Assembly (NCBI RefSeq): GCF_001655675.1
Contig: NZ_LYRP01000050.1
Location: 105,388 to 169,387, forward strand
Length of the DNA stretch: 64,000 bases
From: Mangrovibacter phragmitis
GTDB lineage: Bacteria > Pseudomonadota > Gammaproteobacteria > Enterobacterales > Enterobacteriaceae
Direction: 5' to 3'
Shown here: positions 1 to 10,284 of the stretch, in pieces
How the letters are laid out: each line of letters starts with the position of its first letter
How positions within the stretch are numbered: position 1 is the stretch's first letter
Made by a program: the position numbers and the translations under genes
The notes under the pieces: generated by a model
Told to the model about the DNA's origin: nothing
Seen by the model: only the letters and a program-made list of their open reading frames with translations
The model's database searches: none

Positions 1-484
1 CGAACTGCACCAGCATAGCACTGTCACAGTCCACATTAGCCCCCAGGTCCAGCACCACTGTTTTCCCGCGTTGCTGGTGTGGCAACATCGTTACCAGTGC
101 CGGGCGCTCAATGCCATCCAGCGGCTTTAATAATAATTTCGACAGACCCATTAATGCGCCAGTATTACCGGCACTGACACAGGCCTGAGCCCGCCCTTCT
201 TTTACCAGTTCCAGCGTAACGCGCATGGAAGAGCCACGGCTGTTGCGCACAGCATGCGATGGCCGGGCATCACTGGCAATAACTGACTGAGCAGGGATAA
301 TCTGCAAACGTGACCGTTGGTCAAAATCAGCTTTGGCAAGTAATGGAGTAATGGCGTCGGGATTGCCGACTAAAAGAAGGTTCAGTTGCGAATTAGATTC
401 CAGTGCCTGCAAAGCTGCAGGCACTGTCACAGCAGGGCCAAAATCGCCCCCCATGGCATCTAACGCAAGGGTTAGACGTGTCAA
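1..484 (-). CDS. plsX: PlsX, phosphate acyltransferase (5' part; runs off the window)
   Basis: PlsX converts acyl-ACP to acyl-phosphate for PlsY in phospholipid synthesis; it is a peripheral membrane enzyme. The reading frame on the minus strand starts with TTG at 484-482 ([14 protein letters not shown] after the start), the same unusual TTG start as in E. coli plsX. About 161 codons are present, including the conserved segments [29 protein letters not shown] and [12 protein letters not shown]; the rest lies beyond base 1. It follows rpmF by 12 bp, as in the yceD-rpmF-plsX-fab operon. I am sure of the identity; only the length is unknown. Confidence 0.95.
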   Translation of the reverse strand, partial: MTRLTLALDAMGGDFGPAVTVPAALQALESNSQLNLLLVGNPDAITPLLAKADFDQRSRLQIIPAQSVIASDARPSHAVRNSRGSSMRVTLELVKEGRAQACVSAGNTGALMGLSKLLLKPLDGIERPALVTMLPHQQRGKTVVLDLGANVDCDSAMLVQF

Positions 485-496
485 AGTATCGCCAGA

Positions 497-667
497 TTAC
501 TTAGCGATTACCTTGCGGCCACGGTAGAAACCGTCAGCAGTAACGTGGTGACGCAGGTGCGTTTCACCAGAAACTTTATCTACAGACAGGCTGGCAGTGG
601 TCAGCGCGTCATGGGAACGACGCATGCCACGTTTGGAACGGGTTGGTTTATTCTGTTGTACGGCCAT
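497..667 (-). CDS. rpmF: 50S ribosomal protein L32
   Basis: Small basic ribosomal protein of the large subunit. The translation is 56 residues, starting [20 protein letters not shown] and ending RGRKVIAK, one residue shorter than E. coli L32 (a one-residue gap near position 24). It lies 16 bp downstream of yceD and 12 bp upstream of plsX on the same strand, the conserved arrangement that links ribosome and lipid synthesis genes. Confidence 0.97.
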   Translation of the reverse strand: MAVQQNKPTRSKRGMRRSHDALTTASLSVDKVSGETHLRHHVTADGFYRGRKVIAK

Positions 668-683
668 GGACCTTACTCCTCAA

Positions 684-1205
684 TTACTTACGCTTTAAAC
701 TTGCTAATACGGCAAATGGGTTTGGCTTCTCCGCCTCTGCAGGCAGTTCACCAAAGACCATGTCCGCCTCGGACACTTCACAGTGTTCAGAATCATGCAC
801 CGGAACTACTGGTAAAGCGATGATGATTTCATCTTCAACCATAGCCAGCAGGTCAATTTCACCGAACTCGTTAACCTCAATCGGTTCATACGCTTCCGGG
901 AGTGCTTCAGCCTGCTCGTCAGAAACGACCGGGCTAAAACAATACGTTGTGTGAACCTGATGCGGAAATGTGTTGCCGCAGCGCTGACAAGTCAGAGTAA
1001 CCGACACCTTCGCCTCACCCGTAATAACGGCAAGACGCTGGTTATCAATTGCGAACGACATTTCGCATTCTACATCACTGTCCACACTGACGACGGATTC
1101 AGCAACGCGCGCCGCCTGTTCAGGGGTATAAATACCCTTGTAGTCGAGGCGTTTTTGAGCGGTACGTACCGGATCCAGTGTCAGGGGTAATTTTACCTTT
1201 TGCAT
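684..1205 (-). CDS. yceD: YceD, DUF177 large-ribosomal-RNA accumulation protein
   Basis: 173 residues, the usual length of YceD (DUF177). The family is needed for normal 23S rRNA accumulation in plants and bacteria; the molecular role is not settled. Visible features are the CQRCG motif near residue 75 and the acidic, conserved second half ([20 protein letters not shown]). It is the first gene of the yceD-rpmF-plsX group and is divergent from yceF, with a 141-bp shared upstream region. Confidence 0.93.
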   Translation of the reverse strand: MQKVKLPLTLDPVRTAQKRLDYKGIYTPEQAARVAESVVSVDSDVECEMSFAIDNQRLAVITGEAKVSVTLTCQRCGNTFPHQVHTTYCFSPVVSDEQAEALPEAYEPIEVNEFGEIDLLAMVEDEIIIALPVVPVHDSEHCEVSEADMVFGELPAEAEKPNPFAVLASLKRK

Positions 1206-1346
1206 AGGGCGCGCATATTAACTTTGTAACGTCTTAGAGTCAAAGAAAAAGGCATTATGACTCACCTTTTGCCATTTATTCGCACACATTGCGGCTGCAC
1301 AGTTTAAAATGTGGCGAACAAATTCGCTATAGATGACAGAAAAAAT

Positions 1347-1931
1347 ATGCTTCCAATTATACTGGCTTCCACTTCCGTGTATCGCCGCGACTTGCTTAAC
1401 CGGCTTACTCTGCCATTTACCTGTGCAAGCCCGGACACAGATGAAACACCATTCGCGGGGGAAACATCCGATCAACTGGTTAAGCGCCTCGCAGAGCAAA
1501 AAGCGCGTTCTTTGGCACGGGCTTATCCAGGTCATTTAATTATTGGTTGTGACCAGGTTTGCTTACTGAATAATATTATCACCGGGAAACCCCATACAGT
1601 TGAAAACGCTGTAAAACAATTATTAGCTGCACAAGGCAAAAAAGTGCGTTTTTCTACCGGAATTGCCCTGCTTAATACGCTAACCAATCATATTCAGGTT
1701 GATGTTGAACATGTTGATGTCTGGTTTCGCTCCCTTTCAGAGCCTGAAATCCGCCGTTACGTCACTATAGAACAACCGTTACATTGTGCTGGCAGTTTTA
1801 AGTGTGAGGGACTTGGAATAACGTTGTTTGAGCGTATTGACAGCAGAGATCCCAATACACTCATTGGCCTGCCATTGATTCGTTTATGTGAAATGCTGCG
1901 CGCGGCTGGCGCAGACCCTTTAGCCGAATAA
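1347..1931 (+). CDS. yceF: YceF, Maf-like 7-methyl-GTP pyrophosphatase
   Basis: Maf-family nucleotide pyrophosphatase; E. coli YceF hydrolyses m7GTP and probably cleans modified nucleotides from the cytoplasm. The ATG at 1347 gives [17 protein letters not shown], which fits the family start; an upstream in-frame ATG at 1311 would add 12 residues with no family match. Conserved parts seen are ILASTS near the N-terminus, DETP, IIGCDQV, ITGKP and [10 protein letters not shown]. It is divergent from yceD and convergent with rluC, as in E. coli. Confidence 0.93.
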   Translation: MLPIILASTSVYRRDLLNRLTLPFTCASPDTDETPFAGETSDQLVKRLAEQKARSLARAYPGHLIIGCDQVCLLNNIITGKPHTVENAVKQLLAAQGKKVRFSTGIALLNTLTNHIQVDVEHVDVWFRSLSEPEIRRYVTIEQPLHCAGSFKCEGLGITLFERIDSRDPNTLIGLPLIRLCEMLRAAGADPLAE

Positions 1932-2112
1932 TGCCGTATCCGTGCTCCGCTGGCCGCAACTGCCCCAATACGGCCATCGTGTTTTTGCTTGATCACAGTT
2001 CAAAATGCAATACCGTTGCCCAATGACCTGTGAACAACAACAGGCAGTTGCGTTTGACTGGCTATATAGAGGATTACAGCCGGGTAAAGCATCCCCCGGC
2101 GTAAAATAAGAA

Positions 2113-3072
2113 TCAGCCACGGCTGGTTTTGCGCAAATAGCTAAGGCACTGCCTGAGTTCACCATCCAGTGGGGCTTCAATGCGAATGGTCTCGCCCGTT
2201 GCCGGGTGAGTGAATCGCAGAGCAGCGGCATGAAGAAACAGGCGCCCCAACCCACTGCCGTTTAGCTGGTTGTCGAACTCCCGGTCTCCATAGCGGTCAT
2301 CAAACGCAATAGGGTGGCCGGCATGAAGCGTATGCACACGAATCTGGTGAGTTCGCCCGGTTACCGGGCTGCAACGAACCAGTGTGGCGAAACCAAACCG
2401 CTCTTCCACTTTGAAGCGAGTCTCCGACGGTTTACCTTCACTACTGACCTTTACCATGCGCTCACCACTTTTCAGAATATTCTTTAAAAGTGGCGCCTGG
2501 ACGACTTTAACGTGAGATTGCCACTGACCACGCACCAGGGCGAGGTAGTCTTTTTGCATTCCTTTATCCCGCAGTTGCTCATGGAGCGAACGCAGTGCAG
2601 AGCGCTTTTTCGCTACCAGTAATACGCCAGACGTATCCCTGTCAAGACGATGTACCAGCTCAAGAAAACGCGCTTCGGGACGCAATGCCCGCAACCCTTC
2701 AATCACACCAAAACTGAGCCCACTGCCGCCATGTACCGCTGTACCCGAGGGTTTATTGAGAATAAGGATATGGTCGTCTTCATACAAAATGGCGTCAGTC
2801 AGTGCAGCCACTTTTTGCAGATGAGGCGATACAGCATCTTCTTCCCGCTCAGCCACGCGCACCGGAGGAATGCGCACTTCATCGCCTTCAACCAGCTTAT
2901 ACTCTGGTTTGATACGTTTTTTGTTTACCCGTACCTCGCCTTTACGCAGGATGCGATAAATCATACTTTTGGGCACACCTTTCAGTTGTGTGCGCAAAAA
3001 GTTATCAATTCGTTGCCCGGATTCCTCGTCGGAAATAGCAACTATTTTTACGGTTGGTGTCTCGGTTTTCAT
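2113..3072 (-). CDS. rluC: RluC, 23S rRNA pseudouridine(955/2504/2580) synthase
   Basis: Makes pseudouridine at three sites of 23S rRNA. 319 residues: an S4 RNA-binding domain at about 18-80 (QRIDNFLRTQLKGVPKSMIYR), then the RluA-type catalytic domain with the motif HRLDRDTSG, catalytic Asp at residue 144 as in E. coli, and RTHQIRVH near 245. It is divergent from rne across a 573-bp intergenic region, the arrangement found in E. coli. Confidence 0.96.
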   Translation of the reverse strand: MKTETPTVKIVAISDEESGQRIDNFLRTQLKGVPKSMIYRILRKGEVRVNKKRIKPEYKLVEGDEVRIPPVRVAEREEDAVSPHLQKVAALTDAILYEDDHILILNKPSGTAVHGGSGLSFGVIEGLRALRPEARFLELVHRLDRDTSGVLLVAKKRSALRSLHEQLRDKGMQKDYLALVRGQWQSHVKVVQAPLLKNILKSGERMVKVSSEGKPSETRFKVEERFGFATLVRCSPVTGRTHQIRVHTLHAGHPIAFDDRYGDREFDNQLNGSGLGRLFLHAAALRFTHPATGETIRIEAPLDGELRQCLSYLRKTSRG

Positions 3073-3645
3073 GGTGCGCGATTCTAATTACCCCGGACTC
3101 ATAGCGCCACTTATTTTTCTGTGCTTATATTATTGCGCAGGCGGTTTAAAAATGCCTTTGGGTGTTTTTTTGCTGCTATTTGCAACAATCAGAAATGTGA
3201 CGTTAAAAAACTGTGAGTAACCAGGTGATAAATGGCAAATGTCATCTTGCTATAACTGGCCCAGCAGTGGAATAATGTTGCGGTTTTCCGCGTTGAGACC
3301 TGTAAGAACAAGGAATTTTGCGGAATTACCAATTTTGCCTGAATGTTCATCAACGCAGCAATGGCGTAAGACGTTTTGTACTTTCAGGCAGTTAGCGGGC
3401 TGCGGGTTGCAGTCTGGCCGGTAAATGGAAGCTTCTCTGGCGAAAACATTCCCAGGCAGTTCCCCTATAAACAGCGCTGTTTTTCCGTTTGAAATACAGG
3501 CTACCGACACGCTGCGCCTCTCAGCAAGCGACAACCGTGAGGTTGACGACTTAGCGAATAGTCACGAGGCCATCGGTTCACATCCGGTCAGCGATTACCT
3601 TGCCCGCAGTTCTGTCGTCAATGTAAGAATAACGAGTAAGTTACG
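3073..3645 (+). promoter_or_regulatory. rluC-rne intergenic region with the long rne 5' leader
   Basis: 573 bases without a convincing gene between the divergent rluC and rne. In E. coli the rne mRNA has a 361-nt leader whose hairpins are read by RNase E to control its own synthesis; the spacing here would accommodate the same. I did not fold the region and cannot mark the individual hairpins. Short open frames inside it have no family resemblance and look accidental. Confidence 0.6.
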
Positions 3646-6600
3646 ATGAAAAGAATGTTAATTAACGCAACTCAGCAGGAAGAGTTGCGCGTTGCCCTGG
3701 TAGATGGCCAGCGTCTGTATGACCTGGATATTGAAAGCCCCGGGCATGAACAAAAAAAAGCCAATATTTACAAAGGTAAAATCACCCGCATTGAACCCAG
3801 TCTGGAAGCTGCATTTGTTGATTATGGCGCTGAAAGACACGGTTTCCTTCCTTTAAAAGAGATTGCCCGCGAATATTTCCCGTCCAACTATTCCTCTCAT
3901 GGTCGCCCAAACATTAAAGATGTTTTGCGTGAGGGGCAGGAAGTCATCGTTCAAATCGATAAGGAAGAGCGTGGTAACAAAGGTGCCGCACTAACCACCT
4001 TTATCAGCCTGGCTGGCAGTTACCTGGTTCTGATGCCTAACAATCCCCGTGCAGGTGGTATCTCACGGCGTATTGAAGGCGAGGACAGAACTGAGCTGAA
4101 AGAAGCACTGTCTTCCCTGGAATTGCCCGACGGCATGGGGCTGATTGTGCGCACTGCGGGGGTTGGTAAATCTGCTGAATCTCTGCAGTGGGATTTGAGT
4201 TTCCGCCTGCGTCACTGGGAAGCTATCAAAAAAGCCGCTGAAAGCCGCCCGGCACCTTTTCTTATTCACCAGGAAAGTAATGTCATTGTCCGCGCATTCC
4301 GTGACTATCTGCGCCAGGACATCGGTGAAATTCTGATTGATAACCCGAAAATTGTTGAGTTGGCTCGCCAGCACATCGCTGCACTGGGTCGCCCGGATTT
4401 CTCCAGTAAAATAAAATTGTATACGGGGGAAATTCCGTTATTCAGCCATTACCAGATCGAGTCGCAAATTGAATCTGCCTTCCAGCGTGAAGTGCGTCTG
4501 CCTTCTGGTGGGTCAATTGTTATTGATTCCACGGAAGCGCTTACTGCAATCGATATCAACTCCGCGCGCGCAACGCGTGGTGGCGATATCGAAGAAACGG
4601 CACTGAATACCAACCTGGAAGCTGCGGATGAAATTGCCCGTCAATTGCGCCTGCGTGACCTGGGTGGTTTGATTGTTATCGACTTCATTGACATGACGCC
4701 AGTACGCCACCAGCGGGCTGTGGAAAACCGCCTGCGGGAAGCTGTACGCCAGGACCGCGCACGCATCCAGATAAGCCATATTTCTCGCTTTGGTCTACTG
4801 GAAATGTCTCGCCAGCGCCTCAGCCCTTCACTGGGTGAGTCCAGCCACCATGTGTGCCCACGCTGTAGCGGCACCGGTACTATTCGCGATAACGAATCGT
4901 TATCGCTCTCTATCCTGCGCCTGATTGAAGAAGAAGCGCTGAAAGAGAATACCAAAGAAGTTCACGCCATTGTTCCTGTGCCCATCGCGTCTTACCTGCT
5001 GAACGAGAAACGCTCAGCAGTTAGTGCTATTGAACAACGCCAGCCGGATATCCGTTGCGTTATCGTACCGAACGATAATATGGAAACACCGCACTACTCT
5101 GTTGTGCGGGTACGCAAAGGTGAAGAAACACCGACACTGAGCTATCTGCTGCCAAAATTGCACGAAGAGGCGATGGCGATGCCGTCAGAGGAAGAGCAAG
5201 CGGAACGTAAACGCCCTGAGCAACCCGCACTGGCCACCTTTGCCATGCCGGATGTACCGCCTGCACCGCCAGAAGTACCTCATCGTGCAACTTCTGCAGA
5301 AAAAACGGCACCGGCTGCCGCACCTGCAGGCCCAGGCTTGTTTGGCAGAATTGCTGGCGCACTGAAATCCCTTTTCGGTACCAGTGAAAACACCGCAAAA
5401 GAAGCGCCTGTTGCTGAGCCAGAAGCTGAGAAGAAAACTGACCGCGGTCAACGTCAGCAGGACCGTCGCAATAACCGTCGTAACCCACGCCGTGACCGCA
5501 ATGAGCGTAATGAACGCGCTGAGCGCAACGAACGTAATCCGCGTAACGAATCTGACAACACAGTTCAACCTCGCGATGAAAACCGCCGCGGCCGCCGTCA
5601 GAATCAAAATGCTGAAGTCCGTGAGCCTCGCGGCACCGCACCTGAAGGCAGTAACAAACCGGCTACCCGTGAAGAGCAAATTCAGTCTCGCCGTGACCGT
5701 AACCGTCGCCGCACTGAAGAGAAACGTCAGGCCCAGCAGGAAGTGAAAAACCTGCAACATGAAGAAACGGAAAATACCGTTGATTCAACAGCAACTGCAG
5801 AGAAAGAGACTCGTGTTCAGGTAATGCCACGCCGTAAACAGCGCCAGCTTACTGAGAAAGTGCGTATCGAAAGTGTAGCCGATGCTGAAAACCACAACAG
5901 CCTGCCTGTTGCTGCGGTTGAAAACGCACCGGCCGCTGAGCGCGTACCGGCACCTCAGGAAACTACCGGCCAGTTACCTGAGGTTCAGGTTGAGCAACCT
6001 GAATCTGGTGAAGAGAATAGTGATGTACGCGAGAACAATATGCCGCGTCGTTCACGCCGTTCTCCACGCCACCTGCGTGTTAGTGGGCAGCGCCGCCGCC
6101 GTTACCGCGATGAGCGTTACCCGTCGCAGTCGCCTATGCCTTTAGCCGTTGCCTGTGCCTCGCCTGAAATGGCATCCGGCAAAGTGTGGATCCGCTACCC
6201 GGTAACCCGCCCGGCAGATGACGTTGTCCAGGAAGCGCCAGTACTGGTTGAAGCGTCACCAGACGTAACCGATAACGCTTCTCTGCCTGTTGCTGCAGAC
6301 AGTGCACAAGTGGACACAGTGCCAGTTGCACCTGCCGACATCAAGCCTGAAGCACCGGTGGCTGGCGAACAGGAAGCAACAACTCAGGCTATTGATAACT
6401 CAATGGTGAATAGTGAAGAAACCGGAGCAGCGGCTGCTGTTGAACCAGCCCATCCAATTGAAGCAGCAGAACCTGTTGAAGAAGTTGAACCTGTTAAAGA
6501 AGATGCCGCGCCTGTGGTGGCTGAAGCAGAAACAGTGAACGCTGTCGAAACACCGGTTACCGGGCAGCAGGCTGATGTTTCCGCCAGCGAGCCTGAAGCA

Positions 6601-6870
6601 GCAACGGTCTTTCCTGCTGAAGAGCCAGAAGTGGAACATAGTCCCGTAGTGGAAAATGTTTCGCCTCATCATAGCGAAACTCGCCAGTTCCATGGCGCCG
6701 CGACTGCGCCAGCCACTCGTGCACCCGCTCCGGTATATGTGCCAGAGCCAGCACGCCACAGTGATTGGGTTCGCCCGGCATGGAATTTCGAGGGTAAAGG
6801 CTCTGCTGGTGCTCACAGTGCCAGCCACCAGGCGGCTGCGCCCGCTACACGGCCACAGTCGCAGGCATAA
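3646..6870 (+). CDS. rne: RNase E, endoribonuclease and degradosome scaffold
   Basis: Main endonuclease of mRNA decay and rRNA/tRNA maturation, attached to the inner membrane. 1074 residues (E. coli 1061). The catalytic half matches E. coli residue for residue in register: S1 domain at about 37-119, D303 ([16 protein letters not shown]), D346 (VIDFIDM) and the zinc-link cysteines C404/C407 (CPRCSGTG). A short amphipathic segment at about 564-577 ([15 protein letters not shown]) corresponds to the membrane anchor. The C-terminal half is low in complexity, with Arg-rich stretches (about 600-720 and 800-830) that bind RNA, and an Ala/Pro/Glu-rich tail ending at the expected PNPase-binding site. 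A strong terminator follows. Confidence 0.97.
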   Translation: MKRMLINATQQEELRVALVDGQRLYDLDIESPGHEQKKANIYKGKITRIEPSLEAAFVDYGAERHGFLPLKEIAREYFPSNYSSHGRPNIKDVLREGQEVIVQIDKEERGNKGAALTTFISLAGSYLVLMPNNPRAGGISRRIEGEDRTELKEALSSLELPDGMGLIVRTAGVGKSAESLQWDLSFRLRHWEAIKKAAESRPAPFLIHQESNVIVRAFRDYLRQDIGEILIDNPKIVELARQHIAALGRPDFSSKIKLYTGEIPLFSHYQIESQIESAFQREVRLPSGGSIVIDSTEALTAIDINSARATRGGDIEETALNTNLEAADEIARQLRLRDLGGLIVIDFIDMTPVRHQRAVENRLREAVRQDRARIQISHISRFGLLEMSRQRLSPSLGESSHHVCPRCSGTGTIRDNESLSLSILRLIEEEALKENTKEVHAIVPVPIASYLLNEKRSAVSAIEQRQPDIRCVIVPNDNMETPHYSVVRVRKGEETPTLSYLLPKLHEEAMAMPSEEEQAERKRPEQPALATFAMPDVPPAPPEVPHRATSAEKTAPAAAPAGPGLFGRIAGALKSLFGTSENTAKEAPVAEPEAEKKTDRGQRQQDRRNNRRNPRRDRNERNERAERNERNPRNESDNTVQPRDENRRGRRQNQNAEVREPRGTAPEGSNKPATREEQIQSRRDRNRRRTEEKRQAQQEVKNLQHEETENTVDSTATAEKETRVQVMPRRKQRQLTEKVRIESVADAENHNSLPVAAVENAPAAERVPAPQETTGQLPEVQVEQPESGEENSDVRENNMPRRSRRSPRHLRVSGQRRRRYRDERYPSQSPMPLAVACASPEMASGKVWIRYPVTRPADDVVQEAPVLVEASPDVTDNASLPVAADSAQVDTVPVAPADIKPEAPVAGEQEATTQAIDNSMVNSEETGAAAAVEPAHPIEAAEPVEEVEPVKEDAAPVVAEAETVNAVETPVTGQQADVSASEPEAATVFPAEEPEVEHSPVVENVSPHHSETRQFHGAATAPATRAPAPVYVPEPARHSDWVRPAWNFEGKGSAGAHSASHQAAAPATRPQSQA

Positions 6871-6892
6871 CAGCGTGTAACAGCAACAACGG

Positions 6893-6924
6893 AAAGGCCT
6901 GCTATTAAGCAGGCCTTTTTATTT
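6893..6924 (+). terminator. Rho-independent terminator of rne
   Basis: Perfect 11-bp stem (AAAGGCCTGCT at 6893-6903 with AGCAGGCCTTT at 6908-6918), 4-base loop, then a T-rich run. It starts 22 bp after the rne stop codon. Confidence 0.9.
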
Positions 6925-6947
6925 TCAATCACACAACTGGTCACCTG

Positions 6948-7883
6948 TCACCGCTGACGTTTCCCTGCCTGCATACCACTGACTCCGGGCATCACCTCAC
7001 GCATTAAGTCAATGAACATCCGTAACCTTACAGGGTAGTAACTCGCCCAGGGGTAGAGCAGCCAGACAGGTAACGGCCAGGCCTGCCACTCAGGCAATAT
7101 ATGAACCAGCGCGCCACTACGTAAATCCTGCTCAACTATCCATGCTGACAGCACCACAGCGCCTACCCCGCCCAGTGCAGCCCTGCGCGCCGCATACAGA
7201 CTATCCGTATATAAGCGGGGAGAAAGTGTTACTTCAACTGTTTCACCTTTCTGGTTCGCCAGAATAAGTGCTTTCCGGTAAAAAGAACTTACTGAAACCC
7301 AGGGTAACTGACTTAACTCTGAAGGCCGGGTAAGTGGGTTTAACCGTGCAGCAACCTCTGGCGTAGCAACTGCAATGCGTGGCACTTCAGCAAGCTGGAT
7401 AGCGACTGTATCCGGATTAGTTACATCCCCGACATGAATGGCGCAATCGAGGTTATCTGCAATAAAGTCCGGCGATTTGTCATTAAGCAACCATTCCACA
7501 TTCAACCCAGGGTAGCGGGCAAGCATATTGATGAGCGGCGCCATCAGTTGATCCTGACCAAAAGCATGAGGCGCACGAACACGCAGCAAGCCTGATGGCT
7601 GGTTGTCCGCATTGCTCAACTCGTCTTCCAGCGCCGACCATGAGCCCGCGACATGACGCGCATGCTGATAGCAGTGTTCACCGTCCTCCGTCAGGCTCAT
7701 CGCATGGGTGGTGCGCAGTAAAAGTTTAACACCCAGCATCGTTTCCAGCGTTTTTAAACGCCGGCTAACTGTTGCCTGGGTTAAAGCAAGCTGGCGTGCC
7801 GCTGCTGATAACGAACCCGCTTCGACAATGCGCACAAAGGTTTCAAGCAATTCAATTCTGTCTATACGCTCAGTTGTTTTCAC
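6948..7883 (-). CDS. LysR-family transcriptional regulator
   Basis: 311 residues. N-terminal winged helix-turn-helix at about 10-68 (SLSAAARQLALTQATVSRRLKTLE) followed by a substrate-binding domain of the usual length. The rest resembles the CrgA/DhmR-like subgroup, but I cannot name the effector. It is divergently transcribed from an MFS exporter across 118 bp that contain a perfect 14-bp palindrome, so its likely job is to control that exporter and itself. The pair sits between rne and flgL, which are neighbours in E. coli, and so is an insertion relative to that order. Confidence 0.88.
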   Translation of the reverse strand: MKTTERIDRIELLETFVRIVEAGSLSAAARQLALTQATVSRRLKTLETMLGVKLLLRTTHAMSLTEDGEHCYQHARHVAGSWSALEDELSNADNQPSGLLRVRAPHAFGQDQLMAPLINMLARYPGLNVEWLLNDKSPDFIADNLDCAIHVGDVTNPDTVAIQLAEVPRIAVATPEVAARLNPLTRPSELSQLPWVSVSSFYRKALILANQKGETVEVTLSPRLYTDSLYAARRAALGGVGAVVLSAWIVEQDLRSGALVHILPEWQAWPLPVWLLYPWASYYPVRLRMFIDLMREVMPGVSGMQAGKRQR

Positions 7884-7900
7884 TCTGTAGCCTGCTATAC

Positions 7901-7914
7901 GTTATACGTATAAC
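7901..7914. promoter_or_regulatory. Palindromic candidate operator between the LysR regulator and the MFS gene
   Basis: GTTATACGTATAAC is a perfect 14-bp palindrome, 18 bp in front of the regulator's start codon in the divergent intergenic region. LysR regulators usually bind interrupted dyads of this size at divergent promoters. Assignment is by position only. Confidence 0.5.
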
Positions 7915-8001
7915 TGTTGTACACCGGCATGGGCTACACCGCCAGTGGTTTCACCCTCACAATACCGGCCATACACACTATGTCCTGATGAGGAAACAAC
8001 C

Positions 8002-9231
8002 ATGTCCGGTACGACGTTGCATTCTGAACGCCCGCTAAGCGCGGGTCTGATATTTTCACTGGCTGCTGGAGCAGGGTTGAGTGTCGCATCGATTTATTAT
8101 GCGCAACCTATCCTGCCACTGCTGGGGCAGTCATTATCACTTTCTGTTAATGGAATGGGATTAATCCCTACTCTGACGCAAATGGGTTATGCGTTAGGTA
8201 TCTTATTTTTGATTCCCCTCGGCGACCGTTATGATCGCCGGGCCATTATTTTGTTCAAATGTATTATTCTGGCTCTGACACTTGCCGGATGCAGTTTTAC
8301 CGGTTCGTTACACGGGCTGCTGGCGACCAGCCTGCTAATTGGAATGACAGCGACTATCGCTCAGGATATTGTTCCTGCCGCCGCCATTCTGGCTCCGGCG
8401 GGCAGGCAGGGGAAAATTGTCGGGACGGTAATGACCGGCCTGCTACTGGGTATATTACTGTCCCGGACCGTTAGTGGCCTGGTTGCCACCTGGCTGGGCT
8501 GGCGAGCGATGTATCAACTCGCGGCACTCAGCATTCTGCTTATTGGCATCGTGCTGTGGCGGGTTCTACCCAGGTTTGCCACACATTCTGAGCTGAGCTA
8601 CCCTGGTCTGCTGCGCTCAATGGTGACACTATGGCGCCGTTACCCGGGTTTGCGGATGGCGGCAGTCGCTCAGGGCCTGCTTTCCATCGGCTTTAGTGCA
8701 TTCTGGTCGATACTGGCATTAATGCTGCTGGAGAACTACCACCTCGGCAGCGCTGTAGCCGGGGGGTTTGGCCTGGCGGGTGCCGCTGGCGCACTGGCAG
8801 CACCGTTATCAGGTAGTCTGTCAGACAAAATAGGTCCGGAGCGCGTAACAGTGATGGGAGCCGCACTGGTCACGGTCTCTTTCGCCAGCATGTTTTTTCT
8901 ACCATTACTGTCTGTGCATGCACAATTGTGCCTGATAGCACTGGCTGCAATTGGTTTCGACCTTGGCCTCCAGTCAACATTAATTGCCCACCAGACACTG
9001 GTGTACAGCCTTGAACCTCAGGCGCGGGGGCGATTGAATGCCTTATTGTTCACTGTGGTATTTATTGGCATGGCTGCAGGCTCTGTGCTGGGTAGTAAAG
9101 CATGGTTAATCGGTGGGTGGCCCGGTGTACTGGTGCTCGCCAGCGCAGCAGGCTTACTGAGTCTGGCAATTCGTTGGTGGGCAATTCGCCGCCATTGTGC
9201 CAGCCTTACCGCTAGTGTTGCCGAAGAATAA
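8002..9231 (+). CDS. MFS exporter (YnfM/YgaY-like)
   Basis: 409 residues with about 12 hydrophobic segments and the MFS loop motif GDRYDRR between segments 2 and 3 and a second signature LSDKIGPERV mid-protein. The ATG at 8002 is preceded by an AGGA ribosome binding site at the right distance; an in-frame ATG 57 bases upstream lacks one. Proteins of this group export small molecules or drugs, and the substrate here is unknown. It is paired with the divergent LysR gene. Convergent with flgL. Confidence 0.85.
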   Translation: MSGTTLHSERPLSAGLIFSLAAGAGLSVASIYYAQPILPLLGQSLSLSVNGMGLIPTLTQMGYALGILFLIPLGDRYDRRAIILFKCIILALTLAGCSFTGSLHGLLATSLLIGMTATIAQDIVPAAAILAPAGRQGKIVGTVMTGLLLGILLSRTVSGLVATWLGWRAMYQLAALSILLIGIVLWRVLPRFATHSELSYPGLLRSMVTLWRRYPGLRMAAVAQGLLSIGFSAFWSILALMLLENYHLGSAVAGGFGLAGAAGALAAPLSGSLSDKIGPERVTVMGAALVTVSFASMFFLPLLSVHAQLCLIALAAIGFDLGLQSTLIAHQTLVYSLEPQARGRLNALLFTVVFIGMAAGSVLGSKAWLIGGWPGVLVLASAAGLLSLAIRWWAIRRHCASLTASVAEE

Positions 9232-9261
9232 AAAAATCCCGTACCGGGGTGCCAGTACGGG
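9230..9261 (-). terminator. Terminator of the flgKL operon
   Basis: Inverted repeat CCCGTAC (9238-9244) / GTACGGG (9255-9261). Read on the minus strand the hairpin is followed by GATTTTTTT, so it terminates flgL transcription; on the plus strand there is no T-run. Confidence 0.8.
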
Positions 9262-9309
9262 CAGACAAGGTATGCCCAGTTTCACGACATACCAAAAAGA
9301 GCAAAGCCA

Positions 9310-10272
9310 CTAACTATTGAGCTGGAACAGAGACATCCCCTGCATATCGCTGAAGGCCTTATAAGAGGCCTGAAGCGCTGTTTGTTGCATTACATAAGAC
9401 GAAATCACTGAGTTCCAGTCCGCATCGACCAGGTTACTCATTTGCTGGGATTGTTGCAGGCTGCGGTCATCACCCAGTGAATCGAGGTTATCAAGCTCAT
9501 TCAACTGAGTACCCAATTCAGAACGGACTTTCAGTACGTTATTGAGTGAGTTTTTCAGACCGCGGCTGGTTTTATCAACCACTGCCTGTAAAGCATCTCT
9601 GCCAGTCTGATCAAGATCTTCCTGCGGTGTATTGAGTGCTGCAATAGCGGTATCCAGCATGGTAAATAAGTTGGTTTCGCTGGCACTGCCATCGGGTTCT
9701 GCTTCAGCGTTACTGGTTATCGAATCAAACACTTCCGTACCCGTGTGGCCTATAACCATGGTGCGCGCAGAATCAACCTTCTGAGTAATATCCTCAGTAC
9801 CGCCGACATAATTAACGCTGGTACCTGAATCAACAAAAGGCTGTGAATCAGTTTTATAGCCAGCGAAAATATAGCGGCCGTTACCGTCAGTGCTGTTTGC
9901 CAGGTTCAGTAACTGGTCACGGACCCCTTGTAACTGGGTAGCCAGTGAAGCCCGGTCATCATCGCTCAACGTACCATTGCTTGCATAAACGATTTTTTCC
10001 TGCGCAGTCTGAATACTGCTGGTTACCTGGCTTAAGACGCTTTCCTCCAGCGAAGCCTTTTGGGTTGCGAAAATTCGGGCTGTAGCATACTGGCTGTTCT
10101 GTGCCTGGGCCTGTGAAACTACAATTGCCTGAGAAGCCGCAACCGGGTCATCAGACGGGCGGTTAACCCGTTTGCCCGTGGATAACTGTTCACCATAATT
10201 CAGCCACTTTTGCTGCGACTGGGTGATACCACGAACATTTTGTTCAAAGATCATCTGCGTGCTGATGCGCAT
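9310..10272 (-). CDS. flgL: FlgL, hook-filament junction protein (HAP3)
   Basis: 320 residues. Forms the second junction ring between hook and filament on the cell exterior; it is exported by the flagellar type III system and so has no signal peptide. The flagellin-like N-terminus (MRISTQMIFEQNVRGITQSQ) and C-terminal helix (YVMQQTALQASYKAFSDMQGMSLFQLN) are both intact, with a variable middle. It lies 12 bp after flgK in the sigma-28-dependent flgKL operon. Confidence 0.96.
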   Translation of the reverse strand: MRISTQMIFEQNVRGITQSQQKWLNYGEQLSTGKRVNRPSDDPVAASQAIVVSQAQAQNSQYATARIFATQKASLEESVLSQVTSSIQTAQEKIVYASNGTLSDDDRASLATQLQGVRDQLLNLANSTDGNGRYIFAGYKTDSQPFVDSGTSVNYVGGTEDITQKVDSARTMVIGHTGTEVFDSITSNAEAEPDGSASETNLFTMLDTAIAALNTPQEDLDQTGRDALQAVVDKTSRGLKNSLNNVLKVRSELGTQLNELDNLDSLGDDRSLQQSQQMSNLVDADWNSVISSYVMQQTALQASYKAFSDMQGMSLFQLNS

Positions 10273-10284
10273 TGGTCATGACTC

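Noticed and set aside
5060..5760. Long open frames on the strand opposite rne
   Set aside because: They lie within the Arg-rich RNase E C-terminal half, whose codon bias keeps antisense frames open; no family match.
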